Origin: Symbiodinium natans
Lineage: Eukaryota; Sar; Dinophyceae; Suessiales; Symbiodiniaceae
NCBI GenBank assembly: GCA_905221605.1
Contig: CAJNDS010002174.1
Coordinates: 549,858 to 613,857, forward strand
DNA length: 64,000 nucleotides
Reading direction: 5' to 3'
The notes beneath the pieces are model-generated. The model had not been told where the DNA came from and did not search any database. It saw only the letters and a program-made list of their open reading frames with translations. This document shows, one piece after another, positions 31,320 to 42,566 of the stretch (position 1 is the stretch's first letter; every line of letters starts with the position of its first letter). The translations under genes and the position numbers were made by a program.

Positions 31320-33270
31320 CGTTGCCATGCAGGCCGCACGGTCGATGCCACACCGAAAGCCTACTGTGGTTGTTGTTGACCCCGACGCTACGCAAACGCG
31401 CAAACCCACGACAGGCTGCTTCACTCGGTTTCGGGTGGTTGGCATGATGAAAACATCGGTGGCCTCAGTGTTTTCGGCTTGTCCACTGTCCGCGCCGGCG
31501 GACTCGGCGAACACATCGGTGTTTGCAGTGTTTCGCAGGTGTCACATGCCAAAACCTCGTTTTTTGGTTAAGGTTTCGCAAGCTTCCATGGTTGCTCGAT
31601 GAATACTGCATGTCACCAGTGCATGCGAGTGGCCCGAGCATCCATACGTGCACGGTGATTACGTACATGTAGTCACCAGTGTGTGCGAGTGGCCAGACCA
31701 TCCATGCCCACATGAGCAACCGCTTTTATTTACGCGCGAGCAGAGTTACTTTGGATGTGCCCTATTTTCTGGTTGGGGTGTCGCTCTCTCTCGGTAACGA
31801 GATCGTGGCCGAACATCAAACGAGATCATGTTGTAGAATGACGAGATTTATTCTTGTACTTGTTTACTTGCATATACTGCATACATACTCCTTAGCTGTA
31901 CCTATTATATATATATATGTATAACTAAGCCTTTGTTTAGTTATATATACATAAACACCATGTATATAGTGGTGTGAAGGCGTTCGCTAAACGATGAAGA
32001 GTTGGTTTCGCGTAGGCTACTGCTGGCAAAAGCTGCTCGCTGGGAACGGCGGATGTGGGGTCTGGCGGGCCTGGAGATTGCTGCCGATCCCAAGCGAGAT
32101 CCAAACGTGACCCAAACGTGATCAAAAAATTGCACGAAGGCAGCTAGGGAAGCCAGAGGGCCATAGGAGGCACAATCACAAAGATTAGGGTTTAGGAGTT
32201 TTTGAGACAGGGCTGGAAGGTTTAAGGCCAGTTTTGGAGTGAAGCGTCTCCTGTTTAGTTGCTTTCCACGGAGGCAACAAGAGCACTGGGGCACGTCTTC
32301 GCAACAACTTGAGCCCTGCTCCCTAAACCCTAACCGTAAACGGATGGAAATGACAGAGTTGTTCAGAGAAGCACTATGGCAAGGTTAAGGGCAACTATAC
32401 CACTCACTACACTCCCAGTACTATTTAATACTGAACGAGATCACCCCTTAAGACGACATTGGCCCGGAAGAAGTGGTTTAAGGCAAACGAGATCAGGGAC
32501 CGAACACTAAAATAGGCTCATTGCGCCCGCCAGCAAATAATATCCGACGCTCGCATGATAATTTCGTGCACGTCACCAGTGCGTCCATTGGCCAGAACAT
32601 CCATGCTCCCACGACGATTATGTCCGAATCTACTCGGAAATGTGTCCCAAGCACCTCGTAAACCTGCGAAAGATAATAGATTCCCGTTCGGCATTCCGTA
32701 CAATTGTTTGCAGTACGCAACACAGCAAGGTAAAGCAAGACTTGAGAGCACTTTTTCCTCCCGCTAATGACGACACTTGCCTCCGACCCGTACATGCTGG
32801 CCACTCTATGGTTTCCGGACTTCTCGGTGCAATGCCAGCGCGTTGACGTCGTGTCGGAGCGTTGTTCCACAATACGCCTCATGCTAAGACATATCCCCCA
32901 TTAGGGCCGGGGGAGCCTCCTAGCCCCAACACCTGAGCCCACAGGGTTTAGGGTTTAGGGTTCACCACCCTTGAGGATTGTGTGAGCCATAGAAGGGTCG
33001 ATGGTCCACATGTACCTTAGCGGCGATTCCAACCTTAAAGCCTATAAGCCTTATAGTAGCATCAGGTATGAACCCTGAACCCCTAAATGCTAAACCCAAA
33101 GCCCGAAACCTATACCTGAGTAGCACTGGAGTAGATGACTAGAACGCGGAGTATGCTCTTATTATGCCCTTATTCAGGATGTAGGTTCCGTTTAGAAGCC
33201 CCTTCAATCCAAAAGGGGCGCCCTTGTTATTCCTAGGTTGCTCCTGGGTCTAGATGATCCCCATCTTAAG
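31320..33270. other. repeat-poor stretch, no recognised gene
   Basis: Open frames occur on both strands (plus 31327-31602; minus 32882-32493) without known similarity. A ~60-bp segment beginning GTCACCAGTG is tandemly repeated at 31612 and 31672 and recurs in changed form at 32570. A short TA-rich tract lies at 31900-31960. Nothing functional could be assigned. Confidence 0.35.
31612..31711. repeat. ~60-bp tandem repeat, two units
   Basis: Units begin GTCACCAGTGCATGCGAGTGG and GTCACCAGTGTGTGCGAGTGG-like text and share CATCCAT. A third dispersed relative lies at 32570-32625. Confidence 0.65.
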
Positions 33271-33279
33271 GTTCATATA

Positions 33280-33350
33280 CCCTAAACCCTAAACCCTAGA
33301 CCCTAAACCCTAAACCCTAAACCCTAAACCCTAAACCCTAAACCCTAAAC
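33280..33350. repeat. CCCTAAA array flanked by a 9-bp direct repeat
   Basis: About ten CCCTAAA units bounded on the left by TTCATATAC (33272-33280) and on the right by TTCATATAC (33352-33360). The duplication looks like a target-site duplication or a break-repair footprint. Confidence 0.8.
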
Positions 33351-33370
33351 CTTCATATACTCCCCTATAG

Positions 33371-33434
33371 GACCGACCAGGCAAGGATAGAAAGCCGCCT
33401 GGCCCGTCAAGAGGAGGCGCTGCAGAAGCAGCAG
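33371..33434 (+). CDS. mini-exon, coiled-coil hypothetical
   Basis: Bounded by CCCCTATAG (acceptor) and CAG|GTCGGC (donor). It reads TDQARIESRLARQEEALQKQ in phase 1. It lies between a CCCTAAA array upstream and a TTGAGGG/TTTAGGG array downstream. Helical, Gln/Glu-rich. Function unknown. Confidence 0.5.
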
Positions 33435-33490
33435 GTCGGCTTAGGGTTGAGGGTTGAGGGCTGAGGGCTGAGGGCTGAGGGCTGCGGGCT

Positions 33491-33560
33491 TAGGGTTTAG
33501 GGTTTAGGGTTTAGGGTTTAGGGTTTAGGGTTTAGGGTTTAGGGTTTAGGGTTTAGGGCT
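33491..33560. repeat. interstitial TTTAGGG array
   Basis: Ten TTTAGGG units flanked on both sides by GCTGAGG/GTTGAGG variants of the same heptamer. Confidence 0.9.
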
Positions 33561-34247
33561 TCGGTGAGGGTGAGGGTTGAGGGTTGAGGGTCGTTGAGTG
33601 TTTTGGGTGCTGGAAAGTCGGTGGACGGGGTTCAAAGTTCAGCGCATGATATTTTCGTTCAGCTGGTTTCCCGCCCTTGTTTCTCCTTGCTGCATGTTTG
33701 TTATTGTACGTGCTTCTTATCTGTACCCCTGAACTCGAAACCCTCTACCCTAAACCCTAAACCCTAAACCCTAAACCCTAAACCCTAAACCCTAAACTCT
33801 AACCGCTAGTCTTATTGATCTCACCAATTGCTGGGTTTTGCGCGGTTTATGAGTTGACAGTCGTGCCGGGCCTCCAGTTCGGACTGCAAACGCCAGTGTG
33901 GGCTCCAACCATGGCGTGCCCTGACCCTAAACCCTAAACCCTAAACCCCAAACCCGAGACCCTAAACCCTAAACCCTAAACCATAAACCCTAACCCTAAA
34001 CCCTAAACCCAAGGCTCCCCGCTCAGCAGGCTGTTCAAAATTGAAACTTCGGGCCCCCCTTTGCAAAATACTGCTTACGATAGGGCAACCCGTTATATGC
34101 ACCGTTTCTCCAGAGCAACCGCATTTGGGGGTTTACGATAGTAAGGAACCCCTAATATAGACCCCAAATAGCAAGATCCCCTTCCTTTTTGGGACCCCGA
34201 AAAGGTCGTAAACCCCCATTTTATGGCTGGCATGAAAGCCCCCGCAG

Positions 34248-34286
34248 ACGCTCAACAATGCCCAGCTGGAGCAGCTCTTGTCGCAG
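34248..34286 (+). CDS. 39-nt mini-exon, hypothetical
   Basis: AGCCCCCGCAG| precedes and CAG|GCAGGAACG (GC donor) follows. It reads TLNNAQLEQLLSQ, exactly 13 codons. Very short, but both borders fit dinoflagellate splice usage. Function unknown. Confidence 0.4.
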
Positions 34287-34529
34287 GCAGGAACGTGAAC
34301 TTCTTCTAAGGCGGCCCCTAAAATTTAGATTTTAGGGTGCCCCAAAAAAGGGGACCATGATTTTGAGAAATGACTATATACTGTTTAGGGGGTATTGGGT
34401 TTAGGGTTTAGGGTTTAGGGTTTAGGGGTTTCGGGTTTAGGGCTCCAGAGCCTCAGAATTCGGGCACCCTAAAGGCCATCCACAGGCCACTGCGAAACAC
34501 CACAGGCAACGTTTCCCACCTAGATTGCA

Positions 34530-34610
34530 GTTTAGGGTTTAGGGTTTAGGGTTAAGGGTTAAGGGTTTAGGGTTTAGGGTTTAGGGTTTAGGGTTTAGGG
34601 TTAGGGTTCT
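34530..34610. repeat. interstitial TTTAGGG array
   Basis: About eleven units including TTAAGGG variants. A CCCTAAA array of opposite orientation follows at 34768-34830. Confidence 0.9.
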
Positions 34611-35018
34611 CATTCAAAGGTTGGGGGTGCGTGGCTCAACGTTACTCGGCTACTCCTGTAGTGCATCATGCATTCGATCACGCATCTTGTCGTCTGTCGT
34701 GCTTCCCTAGCCTGTCTAATGCCTGGCCTGTGTCGCGTCTGCTGTCTCGTGTCTTTTGCGTAAACCCCAAACCCTAAACCCTAAACCCTAAACCCTAAAC
34801 CCTAAACCCTAAACCCTAAACCCTAAACCCTCAAGGGGTACTTGTCGGCATTCCGGGTTCAGGACTGGGGATGCCAGGCGGCCGATACATTGAAACGTGC
34901 CCAACAAATGCTTTCCCTTCCGACTGCACGATCCTCCGTTCACGGATTGCCCAGATGTTGAAATCTTCATAAACGTGCGCAAGACCACCGCATTTCGCGG
35001 AGTGGCGTGTGCATGCTC

Positions 35019-35131
35019 CCTTGGGGACCAAATGAACCCTAAAAGGGTTTATGGTTCATATAAACTTATATAGGAGTTATAGTAGTACAGGGTATGTGAC
35101 AGCAATTTTAAGGTTCATTTGGTCCCCAAGG
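35019..35131. mobile_element. family A introner-like element, dispersed copy
   Basis: Ends CCTTGGGGACCAAATGAAC and GTTCATTTGGTCCCCAAGG-type inverted repeats; 113 bp. The interior is almost identical to introns 6 and 7 of the aldo/keto reductase (TAGTAGTACAGGGTATGTGA). Both flanks are open on the minus strand (GLAHVYEDFNIWAIRERRIV and FAIYIFRHAFGSGAK), so it may be an intron of an unrecognised gene. Confidence 0.85.
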
Positions 35132-36872
35132 TCGTGACTTTGCAGCATATCGCAAAACCGTTGGCTCTGCCCCTGGCCTTAGCTCCAGACCCAAACGCAT
35201 GTCTGAATATATAAATAGCAAACGAAGCTTTCCTACCAGATAGTCCAGGGAAGCTCAACAGAGTGCGCCGCGCTGGCACACTGATTCTTAATGGGAGCCC
35301 AGGAAAAGGAAGCACACAGTGGTGACACTCGGAGGGCTTAGCGTTGGCAAGGGGGCCAGCCTACGATTGCTCCCTCGTAAGATAATGGCTATATCCCCCT
35401 TGGGAATTCTCTTGTGTTTTTGTTCATATAAAACCCAAGAGGATATTTAAAAAACATATGTTAGTTAAGGTTCTGAGGGGAGTCTAGTAGTGGCTGTTGA
35501 AGCCAGTATCTTTTTGTTAGGAGTTGATGGCGACGCACGCAAAGGAGGTCTGTGGCTCGTTGCCACGTGCTTCCGTTCGACAAACTTGCGCGCCATAGCT
35601 GAGCTGCTTGAAAGGTTTGACCGGGTAGGGTTTAGGGTTTGGGGTTTGGGTTTAGGGTTTAGGGTTTAGGGCTTAGGGCTTAGGGCTTAGGGCTTAGGGC
35701 TTAGGGCTTTGGATTGCGGGCGCCGGATCGAGGTGGTCGAGTGTACGGACGTTTTTCAGGTTGTGGGCGGCCTGGATGGGGCCGAGTGGTCCTTGCGGGG
35801 CATAGGCAACAAAATTCTTACTGGTGTCGGCGGTCGCTTTGGTCTGCGGGATTCTGGGGGAGCCACTAACGCGTGTTTTCGTTTGAGTCTTATCGACTTG
35901 GGCGGAGGTTTTGGGGTGTGATATGCCCGGTGTGAAGAGCCAATTTGGTCCTTGCATCCGATTAGGGCTTAGGGCTTTTGGCAATTTGGGTTGGGGTTCA
36001 AGGTTTATGGCGTTTGGGTTTAAGGTTTTGGGCGTTAGGGTGGCTTAGGGATTGTTTCGGGAGAGGACGGCATGAAGCTGGCGCCCTTGCTGGAGGACCT
36101 ATGCTGGCGATGCGAAGGGAACAGCACAGTTCGCCATGTTTTCTAATTTTGCCTTCCACTCATTGGTTGATACAGCACCATAGAATTAAGAGGCAACGTA
36201 TTGCATCAAACCATGTCCTAAGGACCCATATCAAGGGCTGCAGAACCCAACATCAGCACATGCATTCAGGGTTTCGGTAGGCTTTAGGGTTGAAAATCCT
36301 GAGCAAGAACCCTCGCAAGCCAATTCCAATTCCTTCTGCAAAAAGTTTGCATGCAAGACGCGCAATGTAACATGAGAGAATCCCTGGCCCCGAGTGCTTT
36401 CATCCTGCTCTCGGAAGTGTAAAACCTTAAACCCTAAACCCTAAACCCTAAACCCTAAACCCTAAACCCTAAACAGTAGGTGGTTCAGGGTAGTAGGGGC
36501 ATAGGGTTTAGCGTATCAGGGTATGAGCTGGGGCGGGCAGAAGGATTGCGGACTTGAGGTTGCCGATCAGAAGTTGGGTTTAGGGCTTAGGGCTTGTAGT
36601 TCGGTTTAGGGTTTAGGGTATAGGGTTTAGGGTTTAGGGTTTCGGGTTTAGTGTTTAGGGTTTTGGGTTTAGCTTCCAACCTTAGTTTTTCACATCGTTT
36701 CATCGTTCGCTCGGCCACACCACAAGAGCAACTCAAAGCGTCAACTTGCATCCGACCACATCCTACCATAGCTGACTGCTTACACACGTTTGCAGGCTGT
36801 TGTCTCCAACCTCTGCCAGCTTGTGCTGGGAAACCCCCAAAACCTGCAGACCACAAACAACGAGCTGTTAAA
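35132..36872. other. stretch with degenerate arrays and an unassigned repeat
   Basis: Contains TTTAGGG/CTTAGGG variants (35624-35708), arrays at 36424-36472 and 36602-36665, and a segment at 35400-35490 (AACCCAAGAGGATAT...GGTTCTGAGGGGAGT) that resembles 54325-54392. No gene is supported. Confidence 0.4.
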
Positions 36873-37035
36873 CTCATGGGTGCCCCTAATACCCCCTCTA
36901 TACTACCCCCCTTTCTCTTAATTTCCCCCAGAATTAAGCCTGTTCAGGGAGAATTAAGCCTAACTCAGGTTATTTAAGGGGGGAAGCTGGGGGGGTGGGG
37001 GGGGGGGGTAGTGTAGCGGGGGGTAAACCCATGAG
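36873..37035. mobile_element. inverted-repeat element with G-rich right half
   Basis: Ends CTCATGGGT and ACCCATGAG are perfect inverted repeats; the next bases (GCCCCTAATACCCCC / GGGGGGTAA) are partly mirrored. The interior has AGAATTAAGCCT twice. A single copy in the window. Confidence 0.6.
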
Positions 37036-38054
37036 AAACCCTAAGCTCTGAGCCCGAAACCTGCGCCCGTTCACCAACGCCGCTGTTGACCTAAACCCTA
37101 AACCCTAAACCCTAAACCCTAAACCCTTTACCAGGACTCCTCGACCAGCCTCGTCAGATTCTTGAATGATGGTCCGGCCCCAATGCTGCGATTTTCAAGC
37201 TTCTTACTTAAAGGCTCCTATAATGTAATTCCCCCCTGTTTGTGGGTGTGGTGTACTATAACCCCTCTACATCACTAGCCCAAAGAGGAACGACATTGAA
37301 ACCGTCTGAGAATTTCGGCCGAAGGGCTGCAGACGTAAGTTTGACCTATTCATACCTGTGGCTTTAGGTCCCACCAAATAGATACCCATAGTCTTGAGGG
37401 TTTTGGGCTTTTAAGACCGCAAAGAGACGGCATTTTGGACACTCTGGGATAGGGGTTGAACGGTCCAGCAAGAGGTTTCCCTGGCACGGCCTTTGGTTCA
37501 TGACAGGGTTTATTAGGGTTGTTTAGGGTTTAGTGTTTGGGGTTTAGGGTGTGGTTGCTTCTGTGTAGCATCGGGGACAGGGGAGAGCTCGCGCGAAGAC
37601 TTTTCAAGGAAGCCGTTTCGACCATTAAAGCCCGCAAGCCAGCATCATAGGAGCTGAGGGTTTTTCTTGTTCAGAAGTTGTTGGCCCCCAGAGTCTTATC
37701 CCTGCATCTTATCAGGCCCGACTTATCTCTTCTGGGAACTCCTCTATGGGGCTCTTGGTTACTCCAAAGGCTCGCGGAGCCTCCCTAAAGGTTCCATCCA
37801 CAGTCGCACAGCACGCACCTACAACATAGTGACTGTGCTGAGCCGTAATCCTGAATCCCAGATCCTGGGAGAAGACCCAAATCTTCCAGAGAAGACTTAT
37901 AGCCCCAATTCCCGAGGCAGTGCGGGGAAGTTTTCCTCTCAAGGATCCCGGAATCCATGCATCACTCTCGTTCGGAGTACCTGCAACATAAATCGCCCAT
38001 GGCTCTCCACCCCCAACACCCCAACACCCTAAACCCCAATAACACACAAAGAAT
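37036..38054. other. mostly unassigned sequence
   Basis: Holds a short CCCTAAA array (37091-37128) and an open plus-strand frame at 37667-38032 with unremarkable composition. A possible exon near 37135-37180 reads QDSSTSLVRFLNDGPAP. No gene can be supported. Confidence 0.35.
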
Positions 38055-38146
38055 CCCTAAACCCTAAACCCTAAACCCTAAACCCTAAACCCTAAACCCT
38101 AAACCCTAAACCCTAAACCCTAAACCCTAAACCCTAAGCCCGAAAG

Positions 38147-38217
38147 AGAGGCCTCTCTGCCGTCACGGATCGCTTCGAGAAGAGCTCGGAGAGCCTGAGG
38201 ACGGTCGTCCGAGAATC
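38147..38217 (+). CDS. mini-exon, coiled-coil hypothetical
   Basis: Reads GLSAVTDRFEKSSESLRTVV, then RES, between a CCCTAAA array (38055-38140) and a TTTAGGG array (38218-38333). The array orientation switches exactly across the exon. The donor could be supplied by the first GT of GGTTTAGGG. Function unknown. Confidence 0.45.
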
Positions 38218-38333
38218 AGGGTTTAGGGTTTAGGGTTTAGGGTTTAGGGTTTAGGGTTTAGGGTTTAGGGTTTAGGGTTTAGGGTTTAGGGTTTAGGGTT
38301 TAGGGTTTAGGGTTTAGGGTTTAGGGTTTGGGG
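38217..38333. repeat. interstitial TTTAGGG array
   Basis: Sixteen perfect TTTAGGG units ending in one TTTGGGG. Confidence 0.97.
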
Positions 38334-38851
38334 TTACCTAGGCATGTTGTGACTTGGATGTCAGTGACGTTCGTTCTCTTTTCGTGTTTGCGAGTTCGAG
38401 GCTCATGACTCATGGGTTTAGTTGTGCTGCTCCGGGATGTTGCAAGGATGGGGTTTCAGGGGATTAGGGTGGGTTGTAGATACATCAAAACATCAGACAT
38501 GGAGCTTCTGGGAATGTTGATCCCCCACTTGAGAGGATGCGCCCTAAACCTAAACAAGCCCTAAACATGCGATGAAAGGGCAGCCACAACCAAATGGATC
38601 AGAACAGACGCCTGGAACCCCCTAACCCCTGAACCCAGTCGGCTTAGGGTTTAGTTTCTAGGGTTTCTAGGGTTTCTAGGGTTTCTAGGGCTTAGTGCAA
38701 CCCAATGAGGCCCATTTACGAGGCTTTCGGGTTTCGACGGGCGGCTCAGCCTTTGCTTTCTGGGGTCTGGCAAGCCTCCGTTCTGGACCGGAGTATGAGA
38801 GGGGAAGCCCAGGGAACAAGTATACACTGAACCCTGAACCTTGAACCCTCA

Positions 38852-39030
38852 ACCCTAAACCCTAAACACTAAAAACCCTAAACCCTAAACCCTAAACACT
38901 AAACCCTAAACCCTAAACCCTAAACCCTAAACCCTAAACCCTAAACCCTAACAACCCTAAACCCTAACAACCCTAAACCCTAACAACCCTAAACCCTAAA
39001 CCCTAAACCCTAAACCCTAAAAACCCTAAA
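38852..39030. repeat. interstitial CCCTAAA array with period variants
   Basis: Mixed CCCTAAA, CACTAAA and CCCTAACAA units. The CCCTAAACCCTAACAA 16-mer is itself repeated three times. Confidence 0.9.
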
Positions 39031-39053
39031 CACAAAGCCCCATGGCCGCCAAG

Positions 39054-39150
39054 CTGGAGGAAGACTGTGCAAGCCGACCTGGCGACGATCAACGGCCGTT
39101 GTGAGATCATGACGGACGCGGTGCATGAATGCAATCGGTCTCAGGTCCAG
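39054..39150 (+). CDS. mini-exon, helical hypothetical
   Basis: Reads RKTVQADLATINGRCEIMTD, then AVHECNRSQVQ, and ends at CAG|GTGGGGGTTTAGGG, a good GT donor formed just at the array edge. The acceptor is likely GCCGCCAAG. It lies between a CCCTAAA array (left) and a very long TTTAGGG array (right). Function unknown. Confidence 0.5.
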
Positions 39151-39154
39151 GTGG

Positions 39155-39384
39155 GGGTTTAGGGTTTAGGGTTTAGGGTTTAGGGTTTAGGGTTTAGGGT
39201 TTAGGGTTTAGGGTTAGGGTTTAGGGTTTAGGGTTTAGGGTTTAGGGTTTAGGGTTTAGGGTTTAGGGTTTAAAGGGTTTAGGGTTTAGGGTTTAGGGTT
39301 TAGGGTTTAGGGTTTAGGGTTTAGGGTTTAGGGTTTAGGGTTTAGGGTTTAGGGTTTAGGGTTTAGGGTTTAGGGTTTAGGGTG
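39155..39384. repeat. very long interstitial TTTAGGG array
   Basis: About thirty-two units with one shortened GGGTTAGGG and one TTTAAAGGG interruption. The longest pure array in the window. Confidence 0.97.
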
Positions 39385-39699
39385 GTTGTGAAAAATTTGG
39401 ATCCCTATATTAGAATGATCCCTATTATAATACGGCACGTAGAGATATTTAGGGTACCCCAAAAGGGATCATAATTTTGACCACTACCCATTTAGGGTTG
39501 AGGGCTTAGGGCTTAGGGCTTCTAAGGGTGGTTCTCTAAATTAGGGCCTTTTCTTTTTTTTTGGGGGGGGGGGGGGCGGGGGGGCGGGGGCGGGGGATTA
39601 GAAAGGGGACACAAAGGGAGACCCGAAGTTGCCGACCCTAAATTTGAACCCTAAACCCTAAACCCTAAACCCTAACCCTAAACCCTGAACCCCTGGCAG

Positions 39700-39780
39700 G
39701 CGCAGGAAGAGCTCCGCCATTTCCTGCGCCGCTTCCAGCAGGAGCTTCAGTTTCTCCAGCCCGCTCAGGACCCGTGTGAC
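39700..39780 (+). CDS. mini-exon, coiled-coil hypothetical
   Basis: After CCCCTGGCAG the plus strand reads AQEELRHFLRRFQQELQFLQ, then PAQDPCD. Strong heptad-like Leu/Phe spacing. The 3' border may be TCAG|GACCCG (GA) or CCGT|GTGACA. It is followed by a TTTATAGGG variant array. Function unknown. Confidence 0.5.
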
Positions 39781-39812
39781 ATGCCAACGTTTAGCCGAGG
39801 GCTCAGGGATGC

Positions 39813-40205
39813 TTAGGGGTTTAGGGTTTATAGGGGTTTATGGGGGTTTATGGGGTTTACAGGGGTTTATGGGGGTTTATAGGGTTTATAGGGTTTATAG
39901 GGGTTTATGGGGGTTTAAAGGCTTTACAGGGTTTATAGGGTATATAGGGTTTATAGAGGTTTATGGGGGTTTATAGGGTTTATAGGGCTTTATAGGGTTT
40001 ATAGGGTTTATAGGGGTTTATGGGGGTTTATGGGGTTTACAGGGGTTTATGGGGGTTTATAGGGTTTATAGGGGTTTATAGGGTTTATAGGGTTTTATGG
40101 GGTTTATAGGGTTTTATAGGGTTTATAGGGTTTTATAGGGTTTTGTAGGGTTTATAGGGTTTATAGGGCTTTATAGGGTTTATCGGGTTTATAGGGTTTA
40201 TAGGG
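39813..40205. repeat. TTTATAGGG/TTTATGGGGG variant array
   Basis: About 390 bp built of GGGTTTATA and GGGGTTTATG units, a telomere-like motif with inserted TA. The homogenised variant is not found elsewhere in the window. Confidence 0.9.
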
Positions 40206-40660
40206 TTTAGGGAGATTCGGGCTCATGGATGTTTGGGGCTCAGGGATGTTTAGGGGTTTTGGGCTTAGGGCCGTTTAGGGTCTCTGGGGTTTGGGGCTTG
40301 GGGCGGCGATGCTGGGGGAGATTCTGGAAGAGCGAGAGGAGACACCTGAGTGAGTTGCTGGCTGTAGAGACGGTTAAGGGGGTGGGGGTGGACCCTTTTC
40401 AACCCCTAAACCCCAAAACCCCTTCAAACCCCAAAATCCTTAAATCCCTAAGCCCCTAAACCCCTGAACCCCTAAACCCCTGAACCCCTGAAGCCCGAAA
40501 CCCCGAAGCCCGAAACCCTGAACCCCTACCTGGACCTCCAAAGAATGTCAAAAGATAGCCCAAACACCCATGCAAAGGGCAATTGTTTTTAAACCCGAAA
40601 CCCGAAACCCGAAACCCTAAACCCTAAACCCGAAACCCGAAACCCGAAGCCGTACGCGAG

Positions 40661-40703
40661 GATGTTCCTGTGGATGTGTCGCCGGAGCTTCAAGAGCTGC
40701 GAG
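40661..40703 (+). CDS. 43-nt mini-exon, hypothetical
   Basis: Between CGTACGCGAG (acceptor) and CGAG|GCACTTG (GC donor) the plus strand reads DVPVDVSPELQELR. A CCCGAAA array lies upstream and a TTTAGGG array downstream. Function unknown. Confidence 0.4.
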
Positions 40704-40721
40704 GCACTTGTGTTAGACGTT

Positions 40722-41187
40722 TAGGGTTTAGGGTTTAAATTTAGGGTTTAGGGTTTAGGGTTTTAGGGTCTAGGGTTTTAGGGTTTTAGGGTTTTAGGGT
40801 TTTAGGGTTTTAGGGGTTTAGGGGTTTAGGGGTTTAGGGGTTTAGGGTTTTAGGGTTTTAGGGTTTGAGGGTTTTAGGGTTTTAGGGGTTTTAGGGGTTT
40901 AGGGGTTTAGGGGTTTAGGGTTTTAGGGGTTTAGGGGTTTAGGGTTTTAGGGCTTTTCATTGTTTGGGGTATGTTTAGGGTTTAGACTATTTCGGGTTTA
41001 GGGTGTTAGGGTGTTAGGGTGTTAGGGGTTAGGGTGTTAGGGTGTTAGGGTGTTAGGGTGTTAGGGTGTTAGGGTGTTAGGGTGTTAGGGTGTTAGGGTG
41101 TTAGGGTGTTAGGGTGTTAGGGTGTTAGGGTGTTAGGGTGTAGGGTTTAGAGTATTTTAGGGTTTAGGGTTTAGGGTTTAGATGCAG
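40722..41187. repeat. composite variant array: TTTTAGGG, TTTAGGGG and TTAGGGTG blocks
   Basis: Successive blocks of different homogeneous variants: TTTTAGGG/TTTAGGGG (40760-40955), then about seventeen TTAGGGTG octamers (41004-41140), then TTTAGGG. Each block is internally uniform, so each expanded locally. Confidence 0.95.
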
Positions 41188-41426
41188 CCTCCCGATCTGA
41201 CTGCTGGTCTCAGCTTGGGTTTTGCACATTTGCTGTCGCTCGAAGCACGAAATTCTCCAAATGCCCGGCAACATAAGGTCGCCTGAAGGAAAGGGCCTAG
41301 GGCTGAGGGTTCTAGACCAACAAACCCTCCAAAATCCTCCGAAACCCTCGAAGAACCTGCAAAAATGCCATCCAATTATAAAGCAACCCCCGCCCCACCC
41401 CTCCCAAACAAAGCATCCGAACGCAG

Positions 41427-41518
41427 GCTCGGTGGAAGGAGGGTTCAACCACCTTTCCGATCGAATGCTCATCCTCCGACAAGAGCTCATGGAGGCGAGT
41501 TTGTGGCTGGGAAACGAG
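41427..41518 (+). CDS. exon, coiled-coil hypothetical
   Basis: Bounded by CCGAACGCAG (acceptor) and AACGAG|GTTTTTGG (donor). It reads SVEGGFNHLSDRMLILRQEL, then MEASLWLGNE. Both borders and composition fit a real exon. Function unknown; part of the plus-strand mini-exon series. Confidence 0.5.
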
Positions 41519-41679
41519 GTTTTTGGGTTGAGAGCCCCCACCCTCCGCTTACTTCTGATCATTCCCTAACAGTAGTTCGGGGTCTAGGAAGACTTTATAG
41601 GGTTCAACGTTAAGGGGGCCGGGGAGCCTGACCCGACAGAGCTCGAAGTCTTTTCCGAATGTTGCGCGGAAGTAATGTA

Positions 41680-41842
41680 GGGGTCGGACTAATTACGAAT
41701 AGTATCCCCTTATCGTCCCTTTATAGACATCGAATTACCAATAGTATCCCCTTATGGTCCCTTTATAGATATCTACTTACTAGTAGTATCCCCTTATGGT
41801 CCCTGTATAGATATACTATAAGAAAAAACCCCAAGCCCTGGG
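41680..41842 (+). mobile_element. family F element with three internal ~42-bp units
   Basis: Begins AGGGGTCGGACTAATTACG; the unit AGTATCCCCTTATGGTCCC starts at 41701, 41743 and 41785; the tail is TATACTATAAGAAAAAACCCC. Confidence 0.75.
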
Positions 41843-41946
41843 GTTGAAGGGCACCGAAACAACCCCTCAGACGTGGAGCCAGCACCCAGGTCTATTCCAT
41901 TGTAGCCGACCTCGGAGCTTGCCGTGAGAAGAGCTTCTATGAGGCT

Positions 41947-42030
41947 CGGTTTAGGGTTTAGGGTTTAGGGTTTAGGGTTTAGGGTTTAGGGTTTAGGGTT
42001 TAGGGTTTAGGGTTTAGGGTTTAGGGTTTA
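41947..42030. repeat. interstitial TTTAGGG array
   Basis: Twelve perfect TTTAGGG units, followed by TCTAGGG and TTTGGGG variants to 42055. Confidence 0.95.
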
Positions 42031-42170
42031 GTGTCTAGGGTTTAGGGTTTGGGGTTCAGGGGTTACACGTGCCGATGGAACAACTCGCAAATTCTGCAGG
42101 TGGCTTTGCAGTGCATTCCTTGTCCTGGGTGGTGACAATCTCTTTGCACCAGCCCTCGGGTCGAGAGTCT

Positions 42171-42253
42171 TAGGTTTTAGGGTCTTAGGGTCTTAGGGTC
42201 TTAGGGTCTTAGGGTCTTAGGGTCTTAGGGTCTTAGGGTCTTAGGGTCTTAGG
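42171..42253. repeat. TCTTAGGG variant array
   Basis: About ten uniform TCTTAGGG octamers, a variant not homogenised elsewhere in the window. Confidence 0.95.
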
Positions 42254-42566
42254 GTCTAGGATCTTGGGGTTTAGGCTTTAGGCTTCAGGGTTAGGTCTCG
42301 CAACCCATTCGGCGATTCTGCATCCGAAAAAGGTTGGTGCAAATCCTACATCCGACGCAAGCCGATAGCTCTACAACAACCTTCCCCAACGCCTGAACCC
42401 ATGGTCACGGGTCTTGGGATTTGCCTAAACCCTAAACGCTAAACCCTAAACCCTAAACCCTAAACCCTAAACCCTAAACCCTATAGCCTAAGCCATCGTC
42501 TGCCCCTTGAAAACCCCCGAGCTGGAGTCCTCAACCATGCCGGCACCCCGATCGCCACACACCCCT

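Noticed and set aside
31327-31602. Plus-strand 91-codon frame
   Set aside because: Overlapped by an open minus-strand frame; adjacent ~60-bp tandem repeats suggest repetitive DNA rather than a gene.
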